Origin: Dentipellis sp. KUC8613
Lineage: Eukaryota > Basidiomycota > Agaricomycetes > Russulales > Hericiaceae
Assembly (NCBI GenBank): GCA_002286715.1
Contig: NSJX01000016.1
Span: 252,613-316,612 of the forward strand
Direction of reading: 5' to 3'
Length of the DNA: 64,000 bases
The translations under genes were made by a program, and so were the position numbers. Numbering within the stretch: position 1 is the stretch's first letter; every line of letters begins with the position of its first letter. The notes beneath the pieces were generated by a model. The model searched no databases. It had not been told where the DNA came from and was given only the letters and a program-made list of their open reading frames with translations. Shown in pieces: positions 1 through 11,204 of the stretch.

Positions 1-1111
1 AATACGGTTCAAACCTGGTTTACTCTCACAGAAACACTCCGTCACCCTCGTCACGAAAGCTTGGGACGATCCGTCTATGAACGTGCACTCTGTTACAGAA
101 GATATCCTGTCTTGCCTGTGAGCATGCAATGCGCATTGCCCTCGTTTTCGCCTATTCATAGATTTTACCAGTTTCCACCCCAACTTCCATAACTCTTCCT
201 CTGGCATACAACGCGAGATGATGGGCTATGTGCAGAGCTATGTGCAGGGTCTCGGTGCAAAGCAGCACGAGATCTTGAGGCGTCTCAGCAAGAACGCCGT
301 CCGGAACCACGAGAACATCCGACTCGCCGGTGAGGGTGGCGCCCCTGCCAGCCAGGGCTCGTACGCAGCCAACGCCGGCGTCGAAGCTCAGCATGACATC
401 CAAGGCTACCTCGGGAACATCCCCGGCTTCCAGCAGGCGCAGGGTCTCCTCGGACAGTTCGGTGGCGGTCAGGGAGGAAGGAGAGATGCGCCCGGACCAA
501 CCGTCCCCGGAGGATACGAAGGGAGCGGACACGGTGGATACCCGCCGCCGCCACCTCTTGGTTCCCGTCCTCCAGCTGCGGAGCCACCGAGGCTCGGCCA
601 GGCAGGAGATTACTACGGCGAAGGCGCTGCACCACCACCACCTAACCGTCCCGCCGTTCCTCCCGGGCCGCCTCCGATCCCACATGGACACGGACACCAC
701 CACCATCCGCACGGCGGTCATCCTCACGGCAATGCTCCGGTTGGCTTCCCGGATGCGGCACCTGGTGGAGCAGGCTATCCCGGCGGTCCCTCGGGATACT
801 CAGGTCAGTCCTCCTACCCAGGACAAACATCGACATACCCCGGCCAATCGTCCTATCCTGGGCAATCAACGTACCCCGGCCAGTCGTCGTACCCGGGCGG
901 TCCTGGCGGCGGATTCCAGATGCCCGAAGAGAACCCCGGATATCATCCCTCGTATGGCGGTCCTCCCGGCTACGGACCGCCTCCTGGTGGACCTCCTGGG
1001 GCCCCTCCGCCAGGCGCAAGCTCTTACAACCCGAACGCAGGTGGATTCCCGACGGCTCAGCCGGATGCATCTGCGTATCCTGGACAATACGGTGGCGGGT
1101 ATCGTTATTGA
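1..1111 (+). CDS. Het-C-like protein, C-terminal part (5' end outside window)
   Basis: Partial gene, join(1..117,172..1111). The first exon is open from the window edge; a GT...AG intron (118-171) then joins it in frame to a 312-residue last exon ending in TAA at 1109-1111... The joined region carries an HPNFHN motif, then a charged helix (HEILRRLSKNAVRNHEN) and an HDIQGYLGNIPG segment, an arrangement I associate with fungal heterokaryon-incompatibility Het-C proteins. The last ~200 residues are a low-complexity tail: Pro/Gly-rich, a His-rich stretch (HGHGHHHHPHGG) near 690-730, and repeated YPGQ/S units near 825-900. Glycine-rich tails are known in Het-C proteins. The family call rests on the short conserved part and the tail only, because the N-terminal domain lies upstream of the window. 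Confidence 0.62.
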
Positions 1112-1394
1112 ATGGTTCGACAGAGCAGGAAAAGAAGTAGAGCGTGACTGGTGCAGACGATATTTGTATGTGAAGCGTGTATTTTGGCCTCGTTCTGTAT
1201 CGTTCTATCCGACTCATGTGACGATTACTCGGTCGTAAATTAAAAGATGTATCTGAACTTTGTTTCCATCCTTTCCGTGTGCTTAGTTGTAACAGTAGTG
1301 CAGTCAGTGGCATGACGACGGTCATGTATTAGAGCAGAGGCTACAAGAAATACTGTAGGTGTCCAAAATTCGGAACGCGGGATCCTGTCGGAAT

Positions 1395-2524
1395 CTAGTC
1401 GACCTCGCGTAGAAACTTGCGCGAGCGCGACTTAATCCTCATGACGGCCGGCACGTCGTCCGTTCTCTCGAGGTTGATCGGGCACCCGGGATCTTGCACA
1501 ATCGCCCAAGGGTTGACCTTCTCCGTGGCGACCGGCCGAGCAGAATAATGGATCTACAAAAGCCAAAAGGGCATGACGTCACACACTTGAAGCGCACAGG
1601 ACGATGGGCAGGGTGTACCTTGACGGAATACAAGCGGCAGGGACGCTGGCCGGCCTTCTGCGGCATCGGGCCGTGGATCGTGCATGTCCATCTGGCCAGA
1701 GTCACCGTGACTGATGAGCGCCAGCCCCATTTGCAGCCACCGCAGCCCCATATCAAACCCACGTACCGTTCTCCCACCAACACGTTCGACTTCAGCACCC
1801 TCGCACGTTCCAGCAGGTCCTCCCGTACGATCTTCAAGAGCGGTGCGAGCGTTACTGCGTGCTCGCACTCGAACGTCGTGTACTCGTTGATCGTCGACGA
1901 TGCCTTCCCCTCGAACGCGCGTAGAGACGGGTGCGTCTCTGCCGTATCGCTCGAATACTTCGTGACGCTCGGGACGGCCTTTCCACGCCACCTGGTGATG
2001 AGGTCTGAGAGGCCGGCAATTGTTCTAAGGTGCGCGCTATACGTGGATGGTGTCGGTGAATCCGGTTTGGTAACGGGAGGTGGAGTATCGTCGGAAGAAG
2101 GTCTGGATCCCGACACGGTTTGTGTAGGGAGCGCTACTGGTGGGGAGGACTTCATTGGAGCGGGGGATGACGAGATATCGGCATGTCCTTGCGCAGAAGT
2201 CGATGTTATGACGGTTTGCGAGGTGTAGGCCACATGCTGCTGCTCATGCCTAGCGCTACGAGGAGACGAGTCCCTACGAGACGGTGATGCCCTACGCCTG
2301 CCATGCCCTACCGATGGAACTTGCAGGGTGTCCTGCTGACTATTGGCAGGCCGTGGCGGAGGAAGGACTGCACGAGATGTAGACGCCACTGGTTGCTCTT
2401 GCACGGATGAAAGAGTCCTGGAGGGGCGCGGGGACGACTTCAAACGAACAGGCGGTGGAGGCTGTAGGTAGATGTGTGAAGTAGACGCCACCGGCTGGCT
2501 CTGTATAGCAGTGGAACTTGACAT
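1395..2524 (-). CDS. unknown Ser/Pro-rich protein with conserved-looking C-terminal half
   Basis: Two exons, complement(join(1395..1553,1619..2524)), 354 residues. I placed the intron because the open frame would otherwise end in a basic, unlikely tail; donor GTACAC and acceptor TTTTGTAG restore a frame ending RSRKFLREVD then TAG. Residues 1 to about 170 are Ser/Pro/Thr-rich and probably disordered, with VASTS repeated. From about residue 175 a folded part begins (AHLRTIAGLSDLITRW), and a glycine/tryptophan-rich stretch (GLIWGCGGCKWGW) follows. An in-frame ATG exists at 2569, but a TATATA at 2592-2597 puts the likely transcript start near 2560, so the ATG at 2524 is preferred. I do not recognise a family. 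Confidence 0.6.
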
Positions 2525-2591
2525 CGTTTGCAGGAACAGACGGGCAGCGGTTTGGGTGTGGTGAAACACCTATGCAAGGACTACGGTCCTT

Positions 2592-2597
2592 ATATAT
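2592..2597 (-). promoter_or_regulatory. TATA box of the Ser/Pro-rich gene
   Basis: TATATA on the minus strand about 70 nt upstream of the ATG at 2524. Confidence 0.45.
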
Positions 2598-3286
2598 GGA
2601 TGTGGAGAGGCGTTACGCACCCGGCAATTATAGGCGGACCTTACATCGAGGCCTCTTCCAGACCATTGTTTCCTTCAGGCTTCAGCCATGCCTCCGACAT
2701 GCGCTTCTCTGCCGCTTTGACAAGGAAGAAAGCTGCGGCGAGGGCACGAGGCGGCCGAAAGACGATGACAAGGGCGCTACGCGCTAGCGTGCGTGCATTG
2801 TATGGTTTTGTTTTCGTAGTTTCCGCGAAGAAGTCGTTGGGCACAGGTGTGACCAGACCTCGTGTAGATTTTGATCACAGTGAACGCGAATCATTGACGG
2901 CGAGCTCCTCACGCTCCCCGTGAAGCTGAGTGGTTTTGGCCACCTAAATAGCGCATGAGAAGGTCTTGCACAGGATGTGATGCAATGGTGAGGCTGTGGC
3001 TGTCATGGACTTCCCATCAGGTCTAACAGATAGCGATTGTCGGATATGGAACTCCATGAGATGCTGCGATACGGAATAGAACATGTAGAAGGAAAGACAT
3101 CATCCGACAGTAAGCAGACACATGGGTATAAGGAGGCGGCTCACAATAAAATATGCAACAACAAAAAAGGCTTGCCGAGTTTCCGAGTACAGTTTTTGCG
3201 ATGCACGAATGCACGTTGCGAAGGAGCACTCGACGGTTAACTGACCTTCTCGCCAATATGGCAATTGAATTGCGACTACGAGCCCA
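2598..3286. other. intergenic, nothing recognised
   Basis: Between the promoter of the Ser/Pro-rich gene and the 3' end of mak5. The open frames here are short and show no motif or plausible splice partners. Confidence 0.5.
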
Positions 3287-6274
3287 TCATGAGCCAAAGC
3301 CTCCCCATTCCTCGTACTCCTCTTTCTTCTCCTTTGGTGCCGCGCCGGCCTTCTTCGCACCTTTCTTCGGATGCACAAGGTCGTTACTTGCCTCGGATTT
3401 CTTGACCCCGATCAGACCTTCGTGGTCTACGGAGCATGTGAATAAGAAGTGTCGCGAATGAATGAAACTGAACAGGACTTACATTCGCCTGCCAAGATGT
3501 CATCTACGATCGGTCTGCTCCCTGAGGTAATGTATCTTGTCGACACGCCTCGCGCCACGAGCGGCTGGCTCAGCAGCTCCTTCAGCTCCGCCTTCAAACC
3601 GGCTACTTTAGCGTTCCGAGCCTTGATTTTGCTCTTCGTCGGGGCCGTATTTTCCCCATCGCTGGTCCACCGGTCAACCGGCGAAATAACACCCCATAAA
3701 TGACCGTTAGCTCACCTCTGCTCGAAATCCGAACCAAGTTCGATGTCCATGGCATCCGCCGTCGCTTTGAGCCAGTTACGCTCGTGGTTCTCTTTCTTCG
3801 TTTTGTGCTGTGCATTGTCGATCTGCTTCGCCAGCTGCAGCCTTGGCTTTAACTTGTCGAGCAGGTGGTGGTCGATTGCCATCTCAGGAATGTCGCTCTC
3901 CTCTATAATCAGAACATTGAACACAATGCATGTTACATAGAAATCAGCGTTGCTTACGCCTTCCAAGGCTCCCCAGCAACGCTCGTACGAGGCGGCGCTC
4001 GTCGGGCGCACACATGAGCATACTGAAACCGCTGCGCCGCGCACGGGCTGTACGTCCATTCCGATGCACGTATGAATCTGCGGTTCGTGGGATCTGATAA
4101 TGGACGACATGGTCCACGGATGGAATGTCGAGACCACGGGCCGCGATGTCAGTTGCCAGGAGAACGGCGTTCTCGTGTGATTTGAAGCTGCATGCATGCG
4201 CGCAGAGTCAGCAAAAGCCATAACACTAAACAGGACAGCCGTACCGATCGAGATTTTTGAGCCGTTGGCGTTGCTCCAATTGTGAATGCAGGGGAAACGC
4301 CGGAAGTCCGAGGAGCTCCAGCATAGGCAGCAAACGACGGATACCATCAATTGCGGAGAGGAAGACGAGCGACCGCCCTGGATACCGAAGGAGGAAGTAG
4401 TAAAGGTATATGTCCTAAAACGCCCCGTTAGCTTCTGCTCATGAACTACATCAACGTCATGGATACATACCTTATCTCCAGAGAGACAATCAATCCTGCT
4501 CTCCTGAAGCGTCGAGACGACGCCGCCCTCGGGGCTGAGATCAATCACCTCAGGCTGGGCGTCGCGGAAGTCAAGCCTAAAGATGAGATCATCTGTGAAA
4601 CCTGGTGAATTGCGCAGATTTTGACTGTGAGACACGGTGACATACCAAGCGTGGAAGCCGGTTTCTCTCCTTTCTTCAGGGGTCGAGGCTTATGGCGCTT
4701 CTTGAGATTCCGCTGTAGATCCTTACTCAATGTCGCCGAGAAGACGAAGGTTTGCATGTTCTGGCTCGTGGAACGCCCATGGTCATCAACGCTGTCGGAC
4801 GATTCCCCGTCGCTCTCTTCATCAGAGCCGCCATGAAAGTCAGGGTCCGTGACATCTTGTCTGCAAGTGGTATTTAGCAAGGACCAGAGCATAACAGGAA
4901 AGTGTACATACTGGGCCTCGCGCTGCGTCAGACGCAAGATATTATCCAATTCAGCGAAATGGCCGGTTTCGATCATGCGATCGGCTTCATCTAGCACCAA
5001 GTACCGCAGATTCTTGATACCTTTAGCAAGATCGTCGTCCTTCCCGCGAAGTTAGCGAACACCCGATTCCACTAAGGCAGGAGCGTACCTCTTCGAGAAT
5101 ATCCCACAGACGACCCGGGGTGGCCACCAACACGTCGACACCGCGCTCCAAGATGCGCTTTTGCTTTTGCGCGGACATCCCACCAACAATCGCCGCGACG
5201 CTCACCAGCGGGGGCTTCTTAGGCCCGCTCGGCTGCGCTTTGCCCTTTCCCTTTGATGGCTTTTTGCCTTTTGCCTTCCCTTTCAACGGCGCGAGAGACG
5301 GTTCATCGGCCTCCTCGGTTTTTATAGCAGAGTCGGCCAGGTCGTAATCATTGAGACACGCATTGAGGTGGGCGGAGACTTGGAGCGCAAGCTCGCGTGT
5401 CGGTGCTAGGATGAGGGTGCGGACTGGTCTGCGTGTGCCAGGCTGCACATCCTGCGCAGACTTCTCCGCGAGAAGTGCATTCAGAATGGGAAGTCCGTAT
5501 GCTAGCGTTTTGCCGGAGCCCTGTGTATGGGCGTTTTATTCAGCATGGGTGATATATGGCTGGTAAAGTACGCACCGTTTCTGCGACACCGATGATGTCG
5601 CGGTTCTCGACGGCCTTTGGAATGGCCTGAGACTGTATGGGCGTGGGTGACATGAATTTTTGCGCGTACAGCGCGCGCTGTAGGCGGATATCGAGGTTGA
5701 ATGGGGCCCATTCCGGGATAAGTTTCGCTATGTTCAATGATTAGCATCGCGTCGTATGCCAGAGGTTCGATAACATACGGTCAAACGCGACGGGCTTTTC
5801 TGTATCTTGCGGAGGCTCTGGCGAAGGGGTCGTGTCGAACTGGGACCCTGCCTCGTCCTCTGACTCCTGCTCCTCCTCAGGCGCATGCTCCTCTCCGACC
5901 TCCTCGAGCTCTTCAATTCCACCTTCTGACGTCTCATCACCTGCCTCTATCTTTCCAACACCCTCTAGCGCAGACTCCAAAACCTGCAAACCCGACCGTC
6001 AGACAAGCATAGACAGAACAATATCACAGCCGACACTCACATTAAACCGCGCTACGCGCCCACCCCCAGGCATCTCTTCATACACGACCTCCACATCGTC
6101 CACCTCCTCAAGACCCAAGATACCCTCGTCAAAGTCGATATCGGCCTCGGTCGAGCGAGCAACAGGCTTCCACGGCAGCTCGTTCGTAGACAACTTCTTC
6201 CTCTTCGCCGAGCCTGACGCCGCGGTCGGCGCGGACCTCTTGCGTCCGAGCAGCGACTTTTTTGCGCCCGCCAT
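3287..6274 (-). CDS. mak5: ATP-dependent RNA helicase Mak5 (DDX24 type)
   Basis: DEAD-box helicase needed for 60S ribosomal subunit assembly in the nucleolus. Twelve exons: complement(join(3287..3426,3483..3661,3716..3902,3958..4187,4245..4414,4471..4592,4646..4860,4912..5039,5089..5520,5576..5727,5779..5983,6041..6274)), 797 residues. Motifs in order: Q motif ([11 protein letters not shown]), motif I GSGKT split by an intron right before [32 protein letters not shown], then helicase C motifs [13 protein letters not shown] and HRNGRTAR. The sequence [12 protein letters not shown] and the large charged inserts (a Lys/Gly-rich one after PTRELA, an acidic one before SAT) are typical of Mak5/DDX24. 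The N-terminus is basic then acidic. The C-terminus is charged and ends EEWGGFGS. All introns are 49-59 nt. The ATG at 6274 opens exon 1 and starts a basic nucleolar-type N-terminus. Confidence 0.93.
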
Positions 6275-6974
6275 GGTGTGCGGTCAAGTCTAGCGATGTC
6301 CTGCAACCCTCGAGCAAGGAGAGTAGAAGTGAATATTGGCGCGTCTCGGTCGTGCGGCCAAAGATTTCGTGCAGGCGACGGCCTTGGTTGCCGGTTGAGT
6401 TGCCGGACCCAAATGCCGCGCTGTGCCGGAGCTTCGCTGCGTCTTGAGCTTGAACTCTGTCCATGACCTCGTTCAATTGACCCAAGGCCTTCTTTCAACA
6501 GTTCAACAATCCCAGCCCTTCGCTCGCCATGAAATAAGATATATAGAATCTGGCTGTTGCGCAATGCACGCGTACGGGCAGCCGTAGTATGCTGTACTCG
6601 TTTCCTCTCATGGTCTTGTGACCCTATTCCACCTCAATTTCTCGACGACTTGCGCTTACTTCGGCCTTGCATGGTTTGCCATCCTCTTATCCTGCAGCCC
6701 TCCCTCGTATGATTCTTGCGCGCTCGTAGTGACAGGATCTGGCTGCCCTGGCTTTCGCGTTATCTACCCCACGGCCCGATCGGGCCGCATAACCCAAAAT
6801 TTCCGATGCAACGTTTGAAACGTTTCTAATCACTGACCAAAGATTACCTGTATATACACGCATCCACACTCACATTTGACTTTCCCTAGATCGCTCAAGA
6901 TGCCTTGCTAACACCCACAGTCCCAGGCCCTTTCAACAATAGAACAACTCACCTAGAAAGTCGAATCCACGAAA
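6275..6974. other. divergent promoter region
   Basis: About 700 nt between the 5' ends of mak5 (minus) and the methyltransferase gene (plus). It holds both promoters; TATA-like GTATATA occurs at about 6850. I see no coding exon. Confidence 0.5.
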
Positions 6975-8387
6975 ATGACCATCTCGCTCAATCCCCCTCC
7001 CCCGCCACTCCTGCCGCCAACATCCTACCTCCCACCCATCAAATCGCTCTCCTCCCAGCCCCCAAGCACACTGCTCGCGGCCCTCACCTACCTGCACCAA
7101 ATCTACATCCCCGAGGTGCGCGGTTCCCGACGCATCAAGCCCAAAGCACCTCCCAATACCACCACATCTGCCTCTGAGTCCCTCGCCTCGACCCTCGCCC
7201 TCCTCCGCACAGACACCTACGAGCGCGCACACGTCCTGCGCTGGCTCACCGCGCTCATCTCGCACCTCTCCTCTTTCCCCTCTCCCTCCGACTCCGACTC
7301 AACCGAAACCGAAACCGACCTCCTCCTCGACACCGCCGCGGCCCTGCTCGCTGCCTGCGCGGGCACCGCCGCCGCGGGCACGCTCACGCGCACGTTCACA
7401 TTCGGCTCGGGGCCCGACGCGGTGCACGTGCAGCTGACCGACGCGCCGCTCTCGAACGGCGACTTCGGGAGCGTCGGCGCGCAGACGTGGGGCGGCGCGT
7501 GCGTGCTCGCGGAGCTGCTCGTCGACGCGCCTGCGCGCTTCGGTCTCGGGGGATGCGGTCTTGGGCTTGGTGAACGCGGAGATGGAGATGGAGGCGGAGG
7601 GCGGCTGCGCGTGCTCGAGCTCGGCGCGGGGACGGGCCTCGTGAGCCTCGCGCTCGGCAAGCTGCTGCAGACCCGGAGCGCGCTGCTCTCGGCGCACGCG
7701 GGCGCGGACATCTTCGCGACGGACGTGCACCCCGCCGTGCTCGCGAACCTGCAGCGCAACATCGCGGCCAACTTTCCCTCCCCTTCTCCTTCCTCTCCTT
7801 CTCCTTCCTCACCCCCACTCACTGTAACACCTGCATCCCCACCCACACCCACACCCCCATCCCCACCCACACCCACACCCCCATCCCCCCACACATCCAC
7901 ACCGCCACCCTCCATCACCGTGACCGCGCACCGCCTCGACTGGTCCGCGCCCCCGCGCTGCGCGCCCTTCCCGCTCATCCTCGGCGCGGACATCGTCTAC
8001 GAGGCGGAGCACGCGCGCTGGATCCACGCCGCCGCGAGCGCGCTGCTCGCGCGCGCGCCCGGGGCGCGCTTCCACCTCGTCGTGCCGCTGCGCGCGACGC
8101 ATGTGCGCGAGGTCGCGCTGCTGGAGGGGCTGTTCCCGCTGCGCGAGGCGCTGGTGGCGTCGTCGCGGGAGGCGCTGGTGCCGTCGTCGCGTGAGGCGCT
8201 GGTGTCGTCGCGGGAGGAGCTGGATGGTACGGAAGAAGCCCGAGAGCTGCCCGTGCTGTGTACATCGTCGAAGGAGGTGATCGTGTGCGACGCGGAAGGG
8301 GATGGGGCGAAGGCTCAGAAGGTGGAGTATGCGTATTATGTTATCGAGTGGTGGTTCGGGGACGATGCGGATGGACATCGAACCTAG
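6975..8387 (+). CDS. protein-lysine methyltransferase, Efm2/METTL-like (7-beta-strand)
   Basis: Single exon, 470 residues. It should transfer a methyl group from S-adenosylmethionine to a lysine of a protein substrate, possibly eEF2. The SAM-binding motif I is LELGAGTGLVSLA (about residues 215-227), followed by a motif near ATDVHP and by GADIVYE, the post-I/DxxY-type motif of the Methyltransf_16 group. The segment LSNGDFGSVGAQTWGGACVLAELL before motif I resembles Efm2/FAM86-type enzymes. Two in-frame tandem repeats sit inside loops: PT/PPS units at about 7840-7900, and REALV(A/P)SS units at about 8143-8215. The gene is very GC-rich at third positions. It converges with the zinc-finger gene downstream. 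The methyltransferase fold is secure; the substrate is a guess. Confidence 0.82.
   Translation: MTISLNPPPPPLLPPTSYLPPIKSLSSQPPSTLLAALTYLHQIYIPEVRGSRRIKPKAPPNTTTSASESLASTLALLRTDTYERAHVLRWLTALISHLSSFPSPSDSDSTETETDLLLDTAAALLAACAGTAAAGTLTRTFTFGSGPDAVHVQLTDAPLSNGDFGSVGAQTWGGACVLAELLVDAPARFGLGGCGLGLGERGDGDGGGGRLRVLELGAGTGLVSLALGKLLQTRSALLSAHAGADIFATDVHPAVLANLQRNIAANFPSPSPSSPSPSSPPLTVTPASPPTPTPPSPPTPTPPSPHTSTPPPSITVTAHRLDWSAPPRCAPFPLILGADIVYEAEHARWIHAAASALLARAPGARFHLVVPLRATHVREVALLEGLFPLREALVASSREALVPSSREALVSSREELDGTEEARELPVLCTSSKEVIVCDAEGDGAKAQKVEYAYYVIEWWFGDDADGHRT
7830..7895 (+). repeat. coding minisatellite in the methyltransferase gene
   Basis: Two near-identical copies of a ~24-nt C-rich unit (CCCACACCCACACCCCCATC) in a row, encoding Pro-Thr/Pro-Ser repeats. 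The unit length is a multiple of three, so copy-number change keeps the frame. Confidence 0.7.
8143..8215 (+). repeat. second coding minisatellite (REAL repeats)
   Basis: Three copies of a ~21-24-nt unit GAGGCGCTGGTGNCGTCGTC, encoding REALVxSS, near the C-terminus of the methyltransferase. Confidence 0.7.
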
Positions 8388-8724
8388 ACGTTGGGCGTTT
8401 GATTCTTTGTTTTTGTTGTGTTTTGTTGGGCTTGCGGGTGACGCGCGTAGAGCTCGTAGAGTTGTAGACATTAGAAGACAGTGTGAGACTTAGACTTAGA
8501 TCTTCGGTAGACCTTAGAGCACCTGCATCGACTCGCAATGTATACCTCATCCTGTGCACAGTTCCTGTACTCTTAGATCCTCCATAATTGACCTCATCAC
8601 GTCGCATCGAGCTCAGCCGTCAGAAACGAATAAATTACACTAGAGTACACAGACATGACAGAAAGACTCGAGAAGCAGAACGAAACCGAACGAAATAAAT
8701 TACAGTCCGACGTCGCCGCACCCA
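8388..8724. other. convergent 3' flanks
   Basis: Short spacer between the stops of the methyltransferase and zinc-finger genes, holding their 3' untranslated regions. Nothing else seen. Confidence 0.5.
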
Positions 8725-10826
8725 TCAGACAGCACCAGGCCCGCCCCAGGCGCTGCCCAACCCGATCGGCGACAGCTCAAAGCCGTCCAGAGGAGCAAGG
8801 TACAGCCCTCCAGTCCCCGCTTTGGCGTTTGGCGTCGAGCTTGAGGCAGCATGACGGTCCTGTTCAGGAGCTGTCTCCACATTGGCGTACGGGGGACGAT
8901 AGAACACAGAGCTCTCGGAGAAAAGCGTCGAAGGCGGAGAGACATTCTGCATCAAAGGATAAGCGCGCGTTCGAAAGAATCACAAAACACACATACCAAG
9001 CCCTGGTGTTCAAACCGCCCATGAGCATCATGATGCAGGTCAGCCCGTCCAAGATGGAGATGCTGCTTCGGGTCCTGCGCAGCCGCGACGAACCCGCCAC
9101 CCTGGCTGTGGCCCGCCGACTCTCCGTGGTTGCCGGATTCCAAGCTGACAGATCCACGCCGCAGATGCGATACAGGTACCACCACCTTCTCGTCTGCGCG
9201 GCCAGGGCCCTGGTCGACGTCATCGTGCGTGGTATGTTGAGGCTGCTTCTCCTGCTCGCCAGCGGTGTTCTTCGTGTTGAGGGCGGAGGACGCGATGATG
9301 TCGTCGAGGTATGCGCGCCGCTGATGCCACTTTGTATGCTGCGACAGCCCGTTCGGTGTGGTGAATGCGCGGGGGCAGAGCGAACACGAGTATCCAGTGG
9401 CAGGGTTTTCTGTTGGCTCGGAGAGATGCGTGTTCGCGCGCTGAATGCTGCCGGACGAACGAGCTGTCCTCATCAAAGGCGTAGGCGTGATGGGAGAGTA
9501 AGAGGCAGCGGAGCCGCTGGCGCGCATGTCCGAGCGGGGGATGGGCGGCGGAGGTAAAGTGAACTCGAAGGAAGGCACTTTCGGGCGTGGGTCGGCCTGA
9601 AGCCAAGGAGCAGACACCATGTGGGACAGTGGAATACGAGGCACTGCGGCGTAATCTTGGTGCTGCATTTGGCCATACACCTGGTTTTGCATGCCTGACG
9701 GTGGAAGAGACCACATATACCCCGCAGGTTCATGTTCGGTGCGGAGCACATGGGCGGGAGCGACGTTGTAAGCGTAGTGTACGGATGGCTCGGGCGCGCG
9801 GGCCATGAGAGACGAGTTGAATGCATACATAGCAGGATCAGGGTGGGGCGGGAAGCTAGAATGGGCGGAGCGAGAAGTTGCAGGCTGGAACAAGCTGTCT
9901 TCATCGACCTCCATACGACCTCCTGAGGCAGGTTTTGAGGCCGAAAGCGCCTCGGTCTGGTCATCGTCAGGCCGACCCGAATCATCTACAGCATCGGGAC
10001 CAACCGGCAACCTGAACTCGTGAGCAAACATCTCTTGCGGCCCTGTAGCCAAGAACGGAAAAGTGGTGGTGTTCGACTCCGGCGAATTCAACTTCCGCTT
10101 CTTCGCTTTGGCGCCAGACGCTTTAGAAGGCGAGCCAGTGGTTGTAGAAACGTCGGGAGACGCTTCGTCGCCAGTCGGGGTATGAGGTCGCTTGGCGAGT
10201 CCGAGACCGAAGTCGTGGTTATCCGCGTCTGCTAACTCTGGCGGATGAATTGAGGGCAGCTGAGCGGGACGATGGAGCGGAGCATCCGGGGCAGATGGCG
10301 CAAAGGGATCGGCTCGGAAGACGTTTAGCATGTTGGGAGGGACACCGGTCGGCCAGGTCGGCCGCGGATTGTATGAGGCCGCGTTATTAGCGAAAGACGA
10401 CAGCTGCCCCGGGAGAGTGGGGGCGGCCGAGGTCTCCGAGAACGGCGTGTCCAGCAGAGTCGGGGAGACCTGGTACTCCATCACGAACTCGGTGGGAGCA
10501 GCAGGCTCATCCTTGCGGGGTGTCTCCAACACAAACCCTTCGGTCATCATGAGGATAGGATCTGCGGTAGAAAAGCCTCGACGAGGAGACGGCGAGACGG
10601 GGGTGGGCAAAGCCTGATCCCGGTCGCCCAGATAAGAGTCGGGAGACGTCGCCGAGGACCTGCTCCATAGAAGAGAAGGGCAGGCCGACGACAAGGGCGA
10701 GGGCGTCGGAGGGAACGAATTTGGCGTCGATGAGGCGCCATATGGGTTTTGAGCGGAGGGGATGAGCAAATTGTCGAGGTCGGCGCGCTTGGCGACTTGG
10801 GCCGATGGGCTCTCCATGGCGGACAT
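8725..10826 (-). CDS. C2H2 zinc-finger protein (putative transcription factor)
   Basis: Two exons, complement(join(8725..8946,8997..10826)), 683 residues. One canonical C2H2 finger is visible at about residue 480 (C-x2-C-x12-H-x3-H, CSLCPRAFTTPNGLSQHTKWH), preceded by TGYS and followed by a basic segment. The rest is Ser/Pro-rich and probably disordered, with a nuclear-signal-like KAKKRKL patch in the first half. The last exon (74 residues) was added because the unspliced frame runs into a Cys-rich tail, while donor GTATGT at 8991-8996 and acceptor ATGCAG join in frame. The start at 10826 was chosen over an ATG at 10835 because a TTGCTAG acceptor at 10829-10834 suggests a 5'UTR intron ending just before it. 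One finger alone does not define the DNA target. Confidence 0.75.
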
Positions 10827-10828
10827 GT

Positions 10829-10977
10829 CTAGCAAAGGTGACGGCGGTTGATATTGATACGAAAAGATCAGTTGTACGCCGCCCGGAAAATCGGACTATA
10901 TGCGCGCGGAAGGTGCCCTATATGCGAACATGAACAGGCTGGACGGGACCACATTTGTGATCGACGAAAGCACTTAC
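10829..10977 (-). other. probable 5'UTR intron of the zinc-finger gene
   Basis: Donor GTAAGTGC at 10970-10977 and acceptor TTGCTAG ending at 10829 bracket a 149-nt segment with no ATG-led frame into the CDS. Confidence 0.45.
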
Positions 10978-11186
10978 GAGGTGAACTTGTCTTGAGAGAT
11001 TTTCCGCGAAGCGAAAGTTTGGTTGTATATATGCTACAAAGACAAGGTCAACCGCTGGGCATCCATCAAATGTGATCCAACGTACCGAGGATGAACAGGT
11101 GGAAGAGCAGCGAAAGCGAAGGAACACGGCGGGACGAAGGAGCCACAAATGCAGCTGGGGACGAGACGAAGTGCATGAGGGAAGAT

Positions 11187-11204
11187 ATATAGACGGCCAC
11201 GTGC
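11187..11204 (-). promoter_or_regulatory. TATA box and CACGTG E-box of the zinc-finger gene
   Basis: TATATA at 11187-11192 and a palindromic CACGTG at 11199-11204, upstream of it on the minus strand. The TATA lies 360 nt from the ATG, which fits a 5'UTR carrying one or two introns (another GTACGT donor lies near 11084-11089). CACGTG is a bHLH-type site. Confidence 0.45.

Noticed and set aside
152..1325. Long minus- and plus-strand frames overlapping the Het-C tail
   Set aside because: They are antisense or shifted shadows of the GC-rich Pro/Gly-rich coding tail and have biased, meaningless composition.
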